DNA of 64,000 nt from Bacteroidota bacterium (GCA_947479455.1 CANJZE010000003.1:146956-210955), one strand, 5' to 3'. Counted from the stretch's first letter, positions 17,520-26,691 are shown. The notes: generated by a model from the letters alone, not told the origin. Made by a program: numbers and translations.

Positions 17520-19076
17520 TTAAGAATTAAGTGGTTCTATAAATTTTATTTTCTCAACGGTGATATTTTTTGACTTAGCATTACTCTCATAATCCTTTAT
17601 CAGTTCTATCACATCGTAGGCAATAGATTTCGAGTTAGAACAATCAATAATCACTTTTGAATTTTCGGGAATAGCATCCAATGCTTTTACAACACTTGCC
17701 TTATTGAAGAATGAAACTTCCTCGGCTAAAACGAGATGATGAATTTGGTGCCCGTTTTCAGAGATTACATCTTTCATGTGGTATGAGTTTCTGTAACTAT
17801 GATACAAAGCGAAGAAACCGCCAACGAACATTCCGGCAGTAATTCCTTTAAGTAAGTCGGTTGCCAAGATTGCTACAACGGTAACTGTGAAAGGAACGAA
17901 TTGCTCCCAACCTAATTTATACATCTGTTTGAAAAGTGAGGGCTTGGCTAATTTGTAACCCACCATTAAAAGAATGGCGGCTAAACTTGCTAAGGGTATC
18001 ATATTTAAAACGCTTGCTATTGTCAAAGCACTTAGTAATAAAAAAACACCGTGCAGAATGGCAGACATTTTTGTTTTACCGCCAAAGGAAATATTCGCAG
18101 TGCTTCGCACAATAACTTGTGTAACGGGCAAGCCGCCAATTAAACCTGAAATTATATTACCTAAACCCTGTGCTTTTAATTCTCTGTTTGTAGGTGTAAT
18201 TCTTTTGTCGGGGTCCATTTTGTCGGTGGCCTCTACACATAACAAGGTTTCTAAACTGGCGACAATGGCTAATACGATTGCAATTTTCCAAACTTCAAAA
18301 TTTGTAATTGCTGAAAAATCGGGGAAAGTGAACTGGCTGAAAAAAGCTGCCATTGAGGTTGGAACTGGTATGGCTACTACTTGTTTTGCATTTAAACTAA
18401 AGTCAAGTATTCCGTTTTGAAATAAATTAAACATTACAATACCGAAAGCAACTACCACGAGCGGTCCGTTTATCATCGCAAAAATCTTATGCTTTTTAGA
18501 CAGCACCATATCCCATAATATCAGTATGCCCAAAGAAATTGCTGCAATAAGCACTGCTCCCGGTGTGAGGAAGTCAAGTGCTTTGAAAATTTCAGAAAAA
18601 GTGTTTTGCCCATCTGCCTGGAAAAAGGCATCATCTCCAAAAGCATCTTTATCCCAACCTAATGCGTGAGGTATTTGTTTTAAGATTATTAAAAGACCGA
18701 TACCAGTAAGCATTCCTTTAATGACAGAGGAGGGAAAGAAGTAGGCAATGAAACCCGCTTTGGCATAGCCCAAAATGAGTTGAATAATTCCGGCTAACAC
18801 AACAGCCATTAAAAAGGCTTCCCATGAACCGCCAAGCGTTGCAATAGAAGTTAAAACTATGACGGCTAAACCTGCTGCGGGTCCGCTAACACCCAAAGGT
18901 GAACCACTGGCAACGCCTACCACAATGCCACCTACAATACCTGCAATAATACCTGCAAACAAGGGAGCACCCGATGCGAGAGCAATTCCTAAACATAAAG
19001 GGACTGCAACAAAAAACACGACAATACTTGCTGGTAGGTCGTGCTTTAATTCTTTGAACACATTTTTTAATTCCAT
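17520..19076 (-). CDS. SulP-family anion transporter with STAS domain (probable bicarbonate transporter)
   Basis: A 518-residue protein with 10 or more hydrophobic segments and the SulP signatures DLPASIVVFFVAVPLCLGIALASG and SPLGVSGPAAG near the N-terminus. The C-terminal cytoplasmic STAS domain is recognisable by EEVSFFNKASVVKALDAIP and VIIDCSNSKSI. The adjacent carbonic anhydrase argues for bicarbonate rather than sulfate as substrate; this is inference. It is the first gene of a minus-strand operon driven from the 19102-19109 promoter. Confidence 0.9.
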   Translation of the reverse strand: MELKNVFKELKHDLPASIVVFFVAVPLCLGIALASGAPLFAGIIAGIVGGIVVGVASGSPLGVSGPAAGLAVIVLTSIATLGGSWEAFLMAVVLAGIIQLILGYAKAGFIAYFFPSSVIKGMLTGIGLLIILKQIPHALGWDKDAFGDDAFFQADGQNTFSEIFKALDFLTPGAVLIAAISLGILILWDMVLSKKHKIFAMINGPLVVVAFGIVMFNLFQNGILDFSLNAKQVVAIPVPTSMAAFFSQFTFPDFSAITNFEVWKIAIVLAIVASLETLLCVEATDKMDPDKRITPTNRELKAQGLGNIISGLIGGLPVTQVIVRSTANISFGGKTKMSAILHGVFLLLSALTIASVLNMIPLASLAAILLMVGYKLAKPSLFKQMYKLGWEQFVPFTVTVVAILATDLLKGITAGMFVGGFFALYHSYRNSYHMKDVISENGHQIHHLVLAEEVSFFNKASVVKALDAIPENSKVIIDCSNSKSIAYDVIELIKDYESNAKSKNITVEKIKFIEPLNS

Positions 19077-19101
19077 GATTTTTGTTTTTTAGTTGATGGT
19101 G

Positions 19102-19109
19102 CAAAGATA
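19102..19109 (-). promoter_or_regulatory. -7 promoter element for the sulP operon
   Basis: Minus-strand TATCTTTG matches the Bacteroidota -7 consensus TAnnTTTG, 25 nt upstream of the sulP ATG (19076). Confidence 0.5.
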
Positions 19110-19126
19110 GGAATAGTTTTGATAAA

Positions 19127-19141
19127 GATAGTATTACTATC
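19127..19141. promoter_or_regulatory. Candidate TetR operator, perfect inverted repeat
   Basis: GATAGTA-T-TACTATC is a perfect 7+1+7 palindrome between the divergent sulP and tetR promoters. A second inverted repeat, AAATAAT/ATTATTT, lies next to it (19144-19163). Position and symmetry are as expected for autoregulatory TetR-family operators. Confidence 0.55.
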
Positions 19142-19167
19142 ACAAATAATTGTAAAATTATTTTGTG

Positions 19168-19175
19168 TAGCTTTG
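19168..19175 (+). promoter_or_regulatory. -7 promoter element for the tetR gene
   Basis: TAGCTTTG matches TAnnTTTG on the plus strand, 37 nt before the preferred tetR start at 19212; a TTG lies 15 nt upstream. Confidence 0.5.
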
Positions 19176-19211
19176 CCCCCTATTTCAGAAACAACTAAAA
19201 CAAAGACGGAA

Positions 19212-19889
19212 ATGAAGCTACAGTTACAGATAAAAATGAATGAGGCACTGTTCCTCCGCAACCCTGAAGGGTCGGAGTTGGGTAAAAATATTATCAAGCA
19301 CAGTATTCAACTGATTTACAAAAACGGTTTTGAGGCGTTTACTTTTAAAAAGTTGGCAGAAGATATTGGCACTACTGAGGCAGGTGTTTACCGTTACTTT
19401 GAAAACAAACACAAGCTGTTGATTTACTTAACCTCCTGGTATTGGGGTTGGGTTGAATTCCAGATTAGTTTTCATACGAATAATATTAAAGACCCCGTTG
19501 TCAAATTGAAAAGGGTAATAAAACTATTGGCTGCTACTATTGAGGATGATAAACAAACCAGCTATGTGAATGAAAGTTTACTGCATCAAATTGTAATTGC
19601 AGAAGGGTCAAAAGCATATTTGACCAAACAAGTAGGTGAGGATAACAAGCAACAATTTTTTAAGCCCTACAAAGACCTTTGTGCTGTCATTGGCAATATT
19701 ATTTTGGAGTGCAGTCCGAAATATAAATACCCTAAATCGTTAGCGTCCACCATTATTGAAATGGCTCATTATCAAAATTTCTTTATGTATAACCTTCCTT
19801 CACTTACTGATTTTGGAAAAACCAAAGAGGAAACAGAAATTATCGCCTTTCTGAATGATTTGGTTTTTTCCGGTATCAAGAAAAGTTAG
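19212..19889 (+). CDS. TetR/AcrR-family transcriptional regulator
   Basis: About 225 residues from ATG 19212; the frame is open from 19119, but the promoter element at 19168 lies inside that extension. The N-terminal helix-turn-helix is clear: KNIIKHSIQLIYKNGFEAFTFKKLAEDI followed by TEAGVYRYFENKHKLL. The remainder is a helical ligand-binding domain. It is divergent from the SulP-carbonic anhydrase operon with a palindromic operator candidate in between, so it probably represses that operon and itself. Confidence 0.9.
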   Translation: MKLQLQIKMNEALFLRNPEGSELGKNIIKHSIQLIYKNGFEAFTFKKLAEDIGTTEAGVYRYFENKHKLLIYLTSWYWGWVEFQISFHTNNIKDPVVKLKRVIKLLAATIEDDKQTSYVNESLLHQIVIAEGSKAYLTKQVGEDNKQQFFKPYKDLCAVIGNIILECSPKYKYPKSLASTIIEMAHYQNFFMYNLPSLTDFGKTKEETEIIAFLNDLVFSGIKKS

Positions 19890-19940
19890 TTGTCAAAACT
19901 TTTTAGAATACGCCTTTGTTCTACTTAGTGCTTTAAACTA

Positions 19941-21338
19941 TCAATCAAAATCTCCGTTCACTGTATCATCTTCAAACCAGTTTTTAAAATACGAAGTCAT
20001 GGTTTGTAGAAGGTTTTCCTTTTTTACCTCCTGTTTTATTGGTTCCGGTTCATTGGTCAAAACTTCGTCCATCTTTATCCCACCACCTGCAGGTACGGTT
20101 TCTAAAATTGGAACTGGCTCTACAAATAATTCAGGATAGAAATCGCGTTTAGTTTCTTCTTTCATTTCAAAATATTCACGATAGCCATCAAGCACCAAAC
20201 CAAGTCCTGTTGAAAACATGGGATGTTGCATTTCCGGTTTATTGTCTTTTGCAAGATAGGAAGTAGGTAATCCAATTCGAGCCGAAAGTCCTGTAGTATA
20301 TTCAATCAGTTGTTTTAAATGTTTCAATTGCGATCCACCACCGGTTACTACAATACCAGCGTTTAGGTGATTAGCAAAACCCGAACTTTTTATCTCGAAA
20401 TACACCTGCGAAAAAATTTCTTCCATCCGGGCATTAATGATATGAGCTAAGGTACGCATCGAAATTTCTTTTCTATCGCGCCCTGCAATGCCGGGAATAG
20501 AAATGATTTCGTTTTCGTGTGTTTCACCGGGTAAGGCACTACCAAAACTTGTTTTAAGTTTTTCTGCCTGCGGTTTAAGCAATTTACAACCTTCCATTAT
20601 GTCATCGGTTATAATATTTCCGGCAAATGGAATTACTGCAGTATGACGAATGATTTTATTTTTAAAAATAGCGATGTCGGTTGTTCCTCCACCAATATCT
20701 ACCAACACTACACCTGCCTCCAATTCATCAACCTGCAGTACTGCAGAAGAAGAAGCTAATGGTTCTAAAAACAAACCAGCCATTTTTAACCCTGCCTTTT
20801 CAACACACTTTTTAATGTTTTGCGCTGCACTAACTCGTCCTGTTATAATATGAAAGTTAGCCTCCAGTCTGCTGCCGCACATACCCACAGGGTCAATAAT
20901 ATTGTGGTAACTATCTACCGTAAATTCTTGTGGCATTACGGTTATAATTCTTTCTCCTGGTTGCAAAGCTACGCGGTGCATGTTCGCCACCATTTGACGA
21001 ATATCATCGCGTGTAATTTCATCTTCAGGATTACCAAGGGTATAAATGTCACGGCTTTGCTTACTCGAAATGTGTTGCCCTGCAATACCAACATAAACCG
21101 ATGTTATTTTATGCCCCGATTGACGTTCGGCCTCCGCTACTGAAGCAAGAATGGCATCGGTAGTAAGTTTAATATTTGAAACTTCACCGCGGGTAACGCC
21201 ATACGAAGGCGTTTTTCCCAAACCAAGAATTTTTAGTTTCCCATATTGATCGCGCTGTGCAACAATGCAGGCAATCTTGGTAGTTCCAATGTCGAGCCCA
21301 ACAATGATTGGATTTTCTTTAGTGTGTTTTAGAGCCAT
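19941..21338 (-). CDS. ftsA: Cell division protein FtsA
   Basis: A 465-residue actin-like ATPase that tethers FtsZ to the membrane. Phosphate-1 motif GLDIGTTKIACIVA and phosphate-2 motif VVLVDIGGGTTDIAIF are present. A C-terminal amphipathic helix (LLQTMTSYFKNWFEDD) is the expected membrane anchor. It is the last gene of the dcw cluster here. Normally ftsZ follows ftsA, but here the convergent tetR gene follows instead. Confidence 0.95.
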   Translation of the reverse strand: MALKHTKENPIIVGLDIGTTKIACIVAQRDQYGKLKILGLGKTPSYGVTRGEVSNIKLTTDAILASVAEAERQSGHKITSVYVGIAGQHISSKQSRDIYTLGNPEDEITRDDIRQMVANMHRVALQPGERIITVMPQEFTVDSYHNIIDPVGMCGSRLEANFHIITGRVSAAQNIKKCVEKAGLKMAGLFLEPLASSSAVLQVDELEAGVVLVDIGGGTTDIAIFKNKIIRHTAVIPFAGNIITDDIMEGCKLLKPQAEKLKTSFGSALPGETHENEIISIPGIAGRDRKEISMRTLAHIINARMEEIFSQVYFEIKSSGFANHLNAGIVVTGGGSQLKHLKQLIEYTTGLSARIGLPTSYLAKDNKPEMQHPMFSTGLGLVLDGYREYFEMKEETKRDFYPELFVEPVPILETVPAGGGIKMDEVLTNEPEPIKQEVKKENLLQTMTSYFKNWFEDDTVNGDFD

Positions 21339-21377
21339 AGTTAAAGGTTGATGTTTGGTGTTTATAAACTTTGTTGA

Positions 21378-22196
21378 TTAATCGTTTTGTGTTTCAGCTA
21401 ATGAAGTTTCTAATGAATCGCGCTTTTCGCAAACTACTTGCCCGTCAAATTTTAGATTGATACTTTTGTATTTGAACCAACCGGTTTTAGTTAGTCCATC
21501 ACGGTAAAATGTTTTGAGGCGTTTAAACTTATCAGCCATATTTTCATTTGCATTACCGAAATGAATATTGTGATTGCCTGTTTTAGGAATTAGATCAAAC
21601 TCCGAATTTTCATACACATAAACTTGGTCAATAAGTGCGTGCAGAAAAACATCGTGCTCTATAAAATTAGCAAGCACGTAAAGATTGCATTCGACCAAAC
21701 TATCGCGCAAAGGGTTTATGTTTGTGTTGACAAACCCAGTAGCTACCGGTAAACGTACATTGAAATTATCGTTAAGTGGCATGTGATCGTTCTTTTCACT
21801 TATGTAATAACTTACAGCATCGCTGTTGATTACTCGTAAAATAGGCCGTTTCTGTATAATGCTTATAACGATATTTTGTTGGTGATCAACAAAAATTTCT
21901 GCATCGCATACGTATGGATTTTTTTCAATTTCTTTTTCCAACGTATGGAAGTCAATTTTCGAAAGCAGTCGCCCTATAATATTTTCACCGCTTAAAAAAT
22001 TTATGCGTTCAGATACTTCGTCTTCATTCAAAAAGGCTAATCCGGAGTCATAATCAATTTTTACCTGAAGTGTTTTGCAAGTAAGTTCATCCTGCTTTTT
22101 TACTGCAGATGTAAGCACCACTATAAACAGCGCAGCACAGGATAACGTGAATGTCACCGTCAGTATTTTTTTGAGTATATGCCAAAACTTTTTCAT
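21378..22196 (-). CDS. ftsQ: Cell division protein FtsQ/DivIB
   Basis: A 272-residue protein with a short cytoplasmic N-terminus, one membrane segment (TVTFTLSCAALFIVVLTSAV) and a periplasmic part with a POTRA-like segment (EKNPYVCDAEIFVDHQQNIVISIIQKRPILRV). It lies between murC and ftsA as in standard dcw order. Sequence conservation in this family is low, so the call rests on architecture and position. Confidence 0.85.
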   Translation of the reverse strand: MKKFWHILKKILTVTFTLSCAALFIVVLTSAVKKQDELTCKTLQVKIDYDSGLAFLNEDEVSERINFLSGENIIGRLLSKIDFHTLEKEIEKNPYVCDAEIFVDHQQNIVISIIQKRPILRVINSDAVSYYISEKNDHMPLNDNFNVRLPVATGFVNTNINPLRDSLVECNLYVLANFIEHDVFLHALIDQVYVYENSEFDLIPKTGNHNIHFGNANENMADKFKRLKTFYRDGLTKTGWFKYKSINLKFDGQVVCEKRDSLETSLAETQND

Positions 22197-22309
22197 TGCT
22201 TAAATGATTGTGCCGAAGGTGAAGCACTTTACTAAAATTTAAACGCTGAGTTGTAGACAGAAATTGTGGAGACGAGGAAAAGTGAATATTGGAAAAGACA
22301 GCCGCGGAA

Positions 22310-23737
22310 TTAACGCGAAGTAAGAATCTCTTTTATGGGAACGAGATACTTATCAATATCTCCCGCGCCTATGGTCAACAGCACTTCAAAGCTTTTGTTC
22401 TTTACGAAGTCAATCAACTCTTCTTTCTTAACAAGTGATTTCTCTGCGCAAGTAAGTTGATTGAAAATTAAATCAGAAGTCACTCCTTCCATTGGCAGTT
22501 CACGAGCAGGATAAATATCGAGTAGAATAACTTCATCGGCTTTGCTTAATTGCTCTGCAAACTCTTTTGCCAAATCTTTTGTGCGTGAAAAAAGATGCGG
22601 TTGAAATACTGCAGTGATTTTTTTCTTCGGATAAATTTCACGAATGCTTTCCACAAACACGCGAATTTCTTCGGGATGATGTGCGTAATCGTCAATGAAA
22701 ATTACGTTATCATTTTCAAACACCTTTTCGAATCTTCTTTTAATTCCTTTAAAAGAAGCCAAGGCAGATTTAATATCCTCGTTCGAAATTTTCAACTCTT
22801 TGGCAATAGTAATTGCCGCAATGGCATTTTCAATATTGTGAAAGCCGCCAATGTTCAAACGCAAGTTTTTAATTTCTGTTCCAAAATAATTTACATGAAA
22901 AAGATAACCGCCATGCGTAACCCAATACTGTGGACAGTAAACATCGCTGGTTGTATCGTGCAAAGAATAAAACGCTTTGTCGAGCACAGGGAGTTTGTCT
23001 TCTATACTCTGTTGCGATTTAATAGCGAGAAAACCTTCTTCGGCAATTTTATTTGTGAACTCAACAAACGCTTCGTCAATTTTTTCTTTGGTGCCGTAAA
23101 TATCTAAGTGGTCGGTATCTACTGCTGTAATCACAGCCATATCGGGAGACAAACGATGAAACGAACGGTCGAACTCATCGGCTTCAATAACGACAATCCC
23201 AGCCCCCTGCCCCCCGAAGGGGGAACTGCCACCCAAAAAATCATAATGACTTTTTGTATTTGTATTTAAGCCCCCTTCGGGGGTTTGGGGGCTTGTGATG
23301 TAGTTTGAATTGTAATTATTACAGATGCCTCCAAGAAATGCGGTGGTTTTAAATCCAGATTGAATTAAAATATGCGCAATCATTGAACTGACGGTTGTCT
23401 TTCCATGTGAACCAGCTACAGCAATCGTAAATCTGTCGGCAGAAATTATTCCGAGCACTTCGCTGCGTTTGCGCAACTCATAATTATTGTCTTTATAGAA
23501 TTTAAAACCTTTATGGTCTTTCGGAATGGCAGGAGTGTAAACGACTAAATCAATTTCCTTAGGATACAAATTCAAATCGTCTTCAAAAACCACATGAATG
23601 CCTTCACGCTCTAATTCATCGGTTAGTGTAGTTTGTGTTTTATCGTAACCGCTAACTTCTGCACCCAGCGATTTAAAATAACGCGCTAATGCACTCATTC
23701 CGATTCCGCCAATACCGAGGAAAAACAACTTCTTCAT
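22310..23737 (-). CDS. murC: UDP-N-acetylmuramate--L-alanine ligase
   Basis: About 475 residues from ATG 23737 (MKKLFFLGIGGIGMSA). It adds L-Ala to UDP-MurNAc. The ATP loop GSHGKTTVSSM, the EADEFDRSF segment and DDYAHHPEEI are intact. Oddity: between NNYNSNY and IVVIEADEFD there is an extra stretch (SPQTPEGGLNTNTKSHYDF onward) encoded by a GC-rich palindromic element at about 23200-23294. The frame remains open, so the gene is presumably functional. Confidence 0.93.
   Translation of the reverse strand: MKKLFFLGIGGIGMSALARYFKSLGAEVSGYDKTQTTLTDELEREGIHVVFEDDLNLYPKEIDLVVYTPAIPKDHKGFKFYKDNNYELRKRSEVLGIISADRFTIAVAGSHGKTTVSSMIAHILIQSGFKTTAFLGGICNNYNSNYITSPQTPEGGLNTNTKSHYDFLGGSSPFGGQGAGIVVIEADEFDRSFHRLSPDMAVITAVDTDHLDIYGTKEKIDEAFVEFTNKIAEEGFLAIKSQQSIEDKLPVLDKAFYSLHDTTSDVYCPQYWVTHGGYLFHVNYFGTEIKNLRLNIGGFHNIENAIAAITIAKELKISNEDIKSALASFKGIKRRFEKVFENDNVIFIDDYAHHPEEIRVFVESIREIYPKKKITAVFQPHLFSRTKDLAKEFAEQLSKADEVILLDIYPARELPMEGVTSDLIFNQLTCAEKSLVKKEELIDFVKNKSFEVLLTIGAGDIDKYLVPIKEILTSR
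23200..23294. repeat. Palindromic element inserted in frame within murC
   Basis: Two hairpin-forming C/G-rich blocks, AGCCCCCTGCCCCCCGAAGG at 23201-23220 and AAGCCCCCTTCGGGGG running to 23293, frame a short spacer. They are unlike the surrounding moderately AT-rich coding sequence and encode a Pro/Gly-rich loop absent from ordinary MurC. Confidence 0.65.
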
Positions 23738-23755
23738 TTCATTAATATGCATACT

Positions 23756-24127
23756 TCAGGAAGATTTTATAGGTAAGCTGCGAATACGAATCTGGTCTTC
23801 TTCTACTACTACAAATGCACCGTTCAACAAATCAGATTCAATGGATTTTAAATTTTCTGTAAGCACATTTTTCATAAACTCGATAGTGAGCGGTTCTACA
23901 CGAAACAAAATTACAGATGGTTTCTGTTTTCCGCTTAGTGCATGAATTCGACTAAAATCAAGAACGTGAGTAATTAGGATGTAGTCATTGTCAATCGCGA
24001 AATTGAAAATTGTTTCATCTGGCGTGCTTAGTAGCTTCACATCCCGTGCATGAAAACATTTATAACCCAGTTTAGCAATTATAGTTACAAGCGATGGAGC
24101 AATGTTTTCGTCCAACAAAAAAATCAT
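23756..24127 (-). CDS. DUF5615 PIN-like protein, probable toxin
   Basis: A 123-residue protein of the DUF5615 (Mut7-C/PIN-like) family: start FLLDENIAPSLV, then GYKCFHARDV and DETIFNFAIDNDYILITHVLDFS. Family members usually read ILTxDxDF at the last acidic site; here V replaces the first Asp (THVLDF), so nuclease activity may be weakened. It overlaps the DUF433 gene by 4 nt (ATGA), the usual antitoxin-toxin layout. The pair is inserted between murG and murC. Confidence 0.8.
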   Translation of the reverse strand: MIFLLDENIAPSLVTIIAKLGYKCFHARDVKLLSTPDETIFNFAIDNDYILITHVLDFSRIHALSGKQKPSVILFRVEPLTIEFMKNVLTENLKSIESDLLNGAFVVVEEDQIRIRSLPIKSS

Positions 24128-24369
24128 GATGCTTTCTTGAGAGGAATAATTCGGTGTTCAATCATACCTGCTGCAAATGCCATTGCTTCCAAAACATCCT
24201 CACGGGTAAGCCAATTAAATTCTTTAAGAAAATCATCCATTGTCATTCCACCCGAGAGATAAGAAAGAATAGACGCCACGGGCATACGGGTTTTTCTGAT
24301 GCACGGTTGCCCGAAACAAATTTCAGAGTCAACTGTTATGCGTGCAAAATTGGTGTAAGTGTAAGTCAT
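24124..24369 (-). CDS. DUF433 protein, probable antitoxin
   Basis: An 81-residue DUF433 (VapB45-like) protein with the hallmark GQPCIRKTRMPVASILSYL and LTREDVLEAMAFA, a small winged-helix fold. DUF433-DUF5615 pairs are a recognised toxin-antitoxin type. A TATCTTTG -7 element (24374-24381, minus) lies only 4 nt before the ATG, which suggests a very short or absent leader. Confidence 0.85.
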   Translation of the reverse strand: MTYTYTNFARITVDSEICFGQPCIRKTRMPVASILSYLSGGMTMDDFLKEFNWLTREDVLEAMAFAAGMIEHRIIPLKKAS

Positions 24370-24392
24370 AGCTCAAAGATAAGGATTGAATT

Positions 24393-25496
24393 CTAAATTG
24401 CTTTATCTACTACTTTCAAAATTTCTTCCACAATTCTTTCTGCGGCATTGGGAATTGCCATCAGTTTAATGTTTGCGCTCAATTCTTTTTGCATCGGTTC
24501 GTTTTTCAATAAATCGAAAGCCGCACCAATCAAATTCAGTTTTGCTTCATCATCTTTAATCAGGAGTGCCGCTTTCTTATTTACCAAGGCAAGTGCATTA
24601 TGCGTTTGATGGTCTTCGGCAACGTTAGGAGAAGGAACAAGAATAATGGGCTTGCCTACCAACTGCAATTCAGAAATAGAGAGCGCTCCTGCACGCGAAA
24701 TAATTACATCGGCACAAGTATATGCGTAATCCATTTTATCAATAAACATTCTTGCATGAAGGTTTGGAACGCCTTCTGCAATCTTTGCGCACTCATCAAA
24801 ATAAGTTTTGCCTGTTTGCCAAAGGATTTGCGATTCACTTCCTTTAATTTTTTCAAGAGCAGCTTCAACACTTTGATTTAATGTTCTGGCTCCCAAACTT
24901 CCACCGATGATTAGAATTGTTTTTTTGTTTTCATCTAAACCAAAATATTTTTTTGATTCTAACTGGTTGCAATTCATTTTCACTATTTCATCACGAACAG
25001 GATTGCCTGTTGATACAATTTTCTCTTTTGGAAATGCTTTGTCCATTCCTTCATAAGCGGTGCAAATGACTTCCGCATTTTTCGAAAGAATTTTATTTGT
25101 TATTCCTGCAAAAGAGTTCTGTTCCTGTATCACCGTAGGCACACCTGCAAAACTTGCCGCACGAAGCAAAGGCGCACTCGCATATCCTCCAACACCAATA
25201 GCTACATGTGGTTTAAATGTTCTTATGATGTTGTAAGCTGAGATCAAACTACCCACAAGTTTGAATGGAAGAGTAAGGTTCTTTATAATGGAACCTCTTT
25301 GAAAACCTGCAATGTTCAATCCTTTAATTTTATACCCTGCCTGCGGCACTTTTTCCATTTCCATTCTTCCGTTGGCACCAACAAAAAGAATTTCGGCAGC
25401 AGGATTTCTTTTCTTAATCGCATTGGCAATGGCAATTGCAGGAAAAATATGTCCGCCTGTACCACCGCCCGAAATGATTACACGTAATTCACTCAT
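24393..25496 (-). CDS. murG: UDP-GlcNAc:undecaprenyl-pyrophosphoryl-MurNAc-pentapeptide transferase
   Basis: A 367-residue GT-B glycosyltransferase forming lipid II from lipid I at the inner face of the membrane. The donor loop SGGGTGGHIFPAIAIA, the GVGGYASAPLL and QEQNSFAGITNK segments, GGSLGART, and the C-terminal SRAGALSISEL are all present. Its start overlaps the end of ftsW by 4 nt. Confidence 0.97.
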   Translation of the reverse strand: MSELRVIISGGGTGGHIFPAIAIANAIKKRNPAAEILFVGANGRMEMEKVPQAGYKIKGLNIAGFQRGSIIKNLTLPFKLVGSLISAYNIIRTFKPHVAIGVGGYASAPLLRAASFAGVPTVIQEQNSFAGITNKILSKNAEVICTAYEGMDKAFPKEKIVSTGNPVRDEIVKMNCNQLESKKYFGLDENKKTILIIGGSLGARTLNQSVEAALEKIKGSESQILWQTGKTYFDECAKIAEGVPNLHARMFIDKMDYAYTCADVIISRAGALSISELQLVGKPIILVPSPNVAEDHQTHNALALVNKKAALLIKDDEAKLNLIGAAFDLLKNEPMQKELSANIKLMAIPNAAERIVEEILKVVDKAI

Positions 25497-26680
25497 GCAG
25501 TTTCTAACGATTTTTCTTCTTCAATATTTCTTGAAACAGAAAGAATAATTCCAAACGCAATGGAAGTAAAGATGACTGAACTTCCTCCCATACTCACAAG
25601 CGGAAGTGTAACACCCGTTACGGGAAGAAGATTTACCGCCACCGCCATGTTTATCATGGCTTGTGTAACAAGTGCAATTCCTAAACCTACTGCCAGTAGC
25701 GCGCCAAATGCTTTTGGCGCATTGATAACAATTCGAATGCAGCGATAGAGAAAGAATAGATAGAGAAATACAATTGACGCACCACCGAGCAAACCATATT
25801 CTTCAATTATGATAACGTAAATAAAATCGTTGTATGCCTGCGGCAAAAAGTTGCGTTGGTCGCTACCGCCCGGGTTGAGTTGAAATAAACCACCTTTTGC
25901 AATTGCAATTTTTGCCTGAAGAACTTGGTAGTCTTCGTCTTCATTCGTTTTACCCGAGGTAATAGTTTGCGCAAAATCATCTATTCTGTTTTTCCAGGTT
26001 ACTGTTCGCTTGTTAATGCTATACAAAGTTTTTTCAGGTACAACATGTAGCAGTAAAACAAACAAGGAGAATACAACAGTTGCTATTCCCATCAATGCGG
26101 CAATGTGTTTAATTGCAATTCTTCCAATGAACATTACAAAAACCGAAGTGCAAAACAAAATCATTGAGGTAGAAAGATTTTCTGGTGCAATTAAAAGACA
26201 AGTAATAATTATTGGTAACAAAATAGGAAGGAACGCTTCTTTAAAGTCGGTTATCTGGTCTTGCTTTTGCGAAAGCTGTCTCGCTAAAAACATGATGAGT
26301 GCGAGTTTGGCTAAGTCAGAAGTTTGAAACGTTAAGCCAACTACCGGAAGTGTAATCCAACGGTTCGCATCGTTCAAAGATTTGGTGAAGAACATGGTAT
26401 AAATCAATAACGGAATAGAAATGAACCAAAGGATTTGCGCAATGCGCGAATAGTATTTGTAATTAATCATGTGTGTGCCGAACATCAGCAACATACCGAA
26501 GATGGTGAGGGAAATCTGTTTTATGAGGTAGTAACTGCTGTCAACTTCTTTTGCGTAAGCGAGAGTGCCTGTGGCACTGTAGACGGCAAGCATTGAAATG
26601 CCGAAGAGCATCAGCACTACGAGCCAAATGCTTTTATCTCCTTTTAAATATTCCCACGCGTTTTGAATTGCTTTGTTCAT
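25493..26680 (-). CDS. ftsW: Lipid II polymerase / division protein FtsW
   Basis: A 395-residue SEDS-family membrane protein with about ten hydrophobic segments. Signatures include ARQLSQKQDQI, the loop NPGGSDQRNFLPQAYNDFIYVIIIEEYG, and the C-terminal PVTGVTLPLVSMGGSS. It polymerises glycan strands during septation. It lies 11 nt after murE; in standard dcw order mraY and murD separate these two genes. Confidence 0.97.
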   Translation of the reverse strand: MNKAIQNAWEYLKGDKSIWLVVLMLFGISMLAVYSATGTLAYAKEVDSSYYLIKQISLTIFGMLLMFGTHMINYKYYSRIAQILWFISIPLLIYTMFFTKSLNDANRWITLPVVGLTFQTSDLAKLALIMFLARQLSQKQDQITDFKEAFLPILLPIIITCLLIAPENLSTSMILFCTSVFVMFIGRIAIKHIAALMGIATVVFSLFVLLLHVVPEKTLYSINKRTVTWKNRIDDFAQTITSGKTNEDEDYQVLQAKIAIAKGGLFQLNPGGSDQRNFLPQAYNDFIYVIIIEEYGLLGGASIVFLYLFFLYRCIRIVINAPKAFGALLAVGLGIALVTQAMINMAVAVNLLPVTGVTLPLVSMGGSSVIFTSIAFGIILSVSRNIEEEKSLETA

Positions 26681-26691
26681 AGTCCCGATTT

